Source: a virus. From it: 35,714 nt of DNA. Positions 34,912 through 35,714 of the stretch are shown in pieces. Within the stretch, counting starts at the first letter, position 1; every line of letters begins with the position of its first letter. The notes beneath the pieces were generated by a model. That model saw nothing but the letters and a program-made list of their open reading frames with translations, searched no databases and was not told the DNA's origin. The translations under genes and the position numbers were made by a program. Location: the IMG/VR virus record IMGVR_UViG_3300038309_000159, positions 1 through 35,714 of that record; one strand, written 5' to 3'.

Positions 34912-34940
34912 ATAGTACGACCTTTCTCATCTTTTGTAAA
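34912..34940 (-). promoter_or_regulatory. Sigma70-type early promoter with CTTGCTGAGG leader
   Basis: -35 TTTACA (34935-34940), 17-nt spacer, -10 TACTAT (34912-34917). CTTGCTGAGG lies at 34882-34891. From TACTAT to the leader it is nearly a copy of the promoter at 13534-13562, including AAAACAAACTTGCTGAGG. Confidence 0.87.
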
Positions 34941-34971
34941 TAATTATTTTAAGTTGACCCTTCAACGCCTC

Positions 34972-35250
34972 TTAGTGCAACCCTGCTTCACGCGCAACCT
35001 CAATGGCGACGTTCTTCCAGTAAGCCGACGGCGCGGACTCAATGACCCGTTTCGCATAACCCCGTGCGACGCCCATGTGCCCTACCAGCGGCCGCTTAAC
35101 CGTCCAATTCCGTAAGCGGTTCAGACCCTCACGCCAAGCAGAAGAAGGCTTAGTCGACCGAGTCGACGAGATACCACGCAGCGCCTCGCGTAGGTTATGT
35201 AGACCGACCAGATAAAACACAATGAGAACGGCCCATACAATCCAAGTCAT
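34972..35250 (-). CDS. Membrane-anchored protein with duplicated early-gene domain
   Basis: 92 residues from ATG 35250. The start is set by ATGA overlap with the readthrough frame of the gene before it; a longer frame opens at 35346. The N-terminus is a hydrophobic helix (WIVWAVLIVFYLVGL). The C-terminal 55 residues match the protein at 28039-28227 (W-x-x-x-L-x-R, G-Y-A-x-R-V, A-P-x-x-x-W, R-x-A-G-L). The domain may act near the membrane here and in the cytoplasm in the other copy. Function is unknown. Confidence 0.72.
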   Translation of the reverse strand: MTWIVWAVLIVFYLVGLHNLREALRGISSTRSTKPSSAWREGLNRLRNWTVKRPLVGHMGVARGYAKRVIESAPSAYWKNVAIEVAREAGLH

Positions 35251-35537
35251 TCTACGTTCTCCTTCAGCCTGTTCAGTTCCAAGTAACCTTTTTCGGTAAG
35301 ATGAAAATCTCCTCGGCATCCGCAGGTACACCCATCTACAAGTCATCGCCTAATAAGCCGATCCATTTTTGCCCGCATGAGATTAAATGGAGTTTGCGGT
35401 GGAAAGGCCAAATCGATTACTGGCGCTCTGATGCTAGTACCCTGCCAAGCGGCATATAACTCGGAGTTCCGAACCCGGTAAAGGAAAGCCAGTATCTGCT
35501 GATCCGGGACATCTTTACACTGCATATGACGGTTCAT
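35247..35537 (-). pseudogene. Winged-helix-like small gene interrupted by in-frame TGA
   Basis: From ATG 35537 (GGGAGAGGGGA just upstream) the frame runs 64 codons to RLIRR and a TGA at 35343-35345. It then continues in the same frame for 31 codons (LVDGCTCGCRGDFHLTEKGY onward) to a TGA at 35247-35249. The second stop overlaps the next ATG as ATGA, the coupling used all over this genome. The joined text RLIRR-x-LVDGCTCGCRGDF matches a phage protein pattern I recall as RLIxRGLVxGCxCGCRGDF, in which the x is Gly (GGA). A GGA to TGA change would explain it. Either the gene is broken, or the TGA (followed by C, a leaky context) is read through. The frame also extends upstream to 35636 without an ATG. 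I see no gene in 35538-35714. Confidence 0.65.
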
Positions 35538-35714
35538 TCCCCTCTCCCTTCCTTCCAGTGCGATCAGATTGCTAGCGGCTAAACGAACATCAAGGCATTC
35601 AGGACGACCAACCCACTTCAACTCGTACCCACGTTCTTACAACAAAATGAAAGCTTTACTTTTATGTTGAAACAGGTTTAATAGAATCACTATCATCAAC
35701 CAACGGAGCGAAAA

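Noticed and set aside
35152-35167. Two adjacent GTCGAC sites similar to the 25636-25648 dyad
   Set aside because: They lie inside the coding part of the 34972-35250 gene and encode a Ser-Thr-Arg-Ser-Thr segment; no promoter is nearby.
35640-35714. AT-rich stretch that might hold a + strand promoter (TTTACT ... TTAATA)
   Set aside because: The match is weak and no + strand gene follows within the window.
1-35714. tRNA genes
   Set aside because: I looked in the longer gaps (13.5, 22.9, 25.7, 33.0, 33.4 and 34.9 kb) and saw no cloverleaf or CCA-ended pattern; a covariance scan was not possible.

Overview
This window is part of a tailed-phage genome with a contractile tail, very probably infecting a Gram-negative bacterium. 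The tail genes follow the Mu order (spike, gp46-like, gpJ/gp47-like, gp48-like, tail fibre). The lysis cassette has a lambda-R-type endolysin, a holin-like protein and a lipoprotein. Ribosome-binding sites are canonical GGAG/GAGG, genes are packed with ATGA or TGATG overlaps, and there is no integrase, rRNA or tRNA that I can see. The mix of a Mu-like baseplate with a family A polymerase, VRR-NUC nuclease and SNF2-like helicase resembles several lytic myoviruses of proteobacteria; I do not name a genus.

Layout. Bases 1-6585 (+ strand) hold late genes: baseplate spike (cut by the window edge), baseplate wedge, baseplate J, DUF2612-like protein, tail fibre, two small unknowns, then lysis genes. 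They converge with leftward genes on a hairpin at 6593-6611 that can terminate both ways. Everything from 6619 to 35537 is on the - strand. From right to left: small early genes of mostly unknown function (35.5-23 kb), an AAA+ ATPase (25.8-27.2 kb), a regulatory cluster with an XRE repressor (23-25.6 kb), DUF932 and an SSB-like cluster (19.6-22.9 kb), DNA polymerase with nucleases and helicase (13.6-19.6 kb), and a nucleotide and DNA modification module (6.6-13.5 kb).

The modification module is the most interesting part. A thymidylate-synthase homologue carries Asp at the position where dUMP enzymes have Asn, the signature of dCMP-specific enzymes. It sits with a dCMP deaminase, an all-alpha dUTPase/dCTPase-like pyrophosphohydrolase, a dNMP-kinase-like P-loop protein fused to a UDG-superfamily-like domain, a C5-cytosine methyltransferase and a second SAM methyltransferase. 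I infer a system that makes or protects modified cytosine. The methyltransferase shares a C-terminal module with two neighbouring basic proteins, one of which has a histone-H1-like AKATP tail.

Regulation is visible: six leftward sigma70-type promoters share TTTACA, a 17-nt spacer and a TATAAT-like -10, and six start sites share an identical CTTGCTGAGG leader around the Shine-Dalgarno. Intrinsic terminators lie at 19566-19602 and 32402-32450. A 105-nt element with 20-nt inverted ends (33021-33125) sits between two early genes. A conserved-looking small gene at the right end is interrupted by an in-frame TGA (35343-35345), yet its downstream frame is still coupled by ATGA to the next gene.
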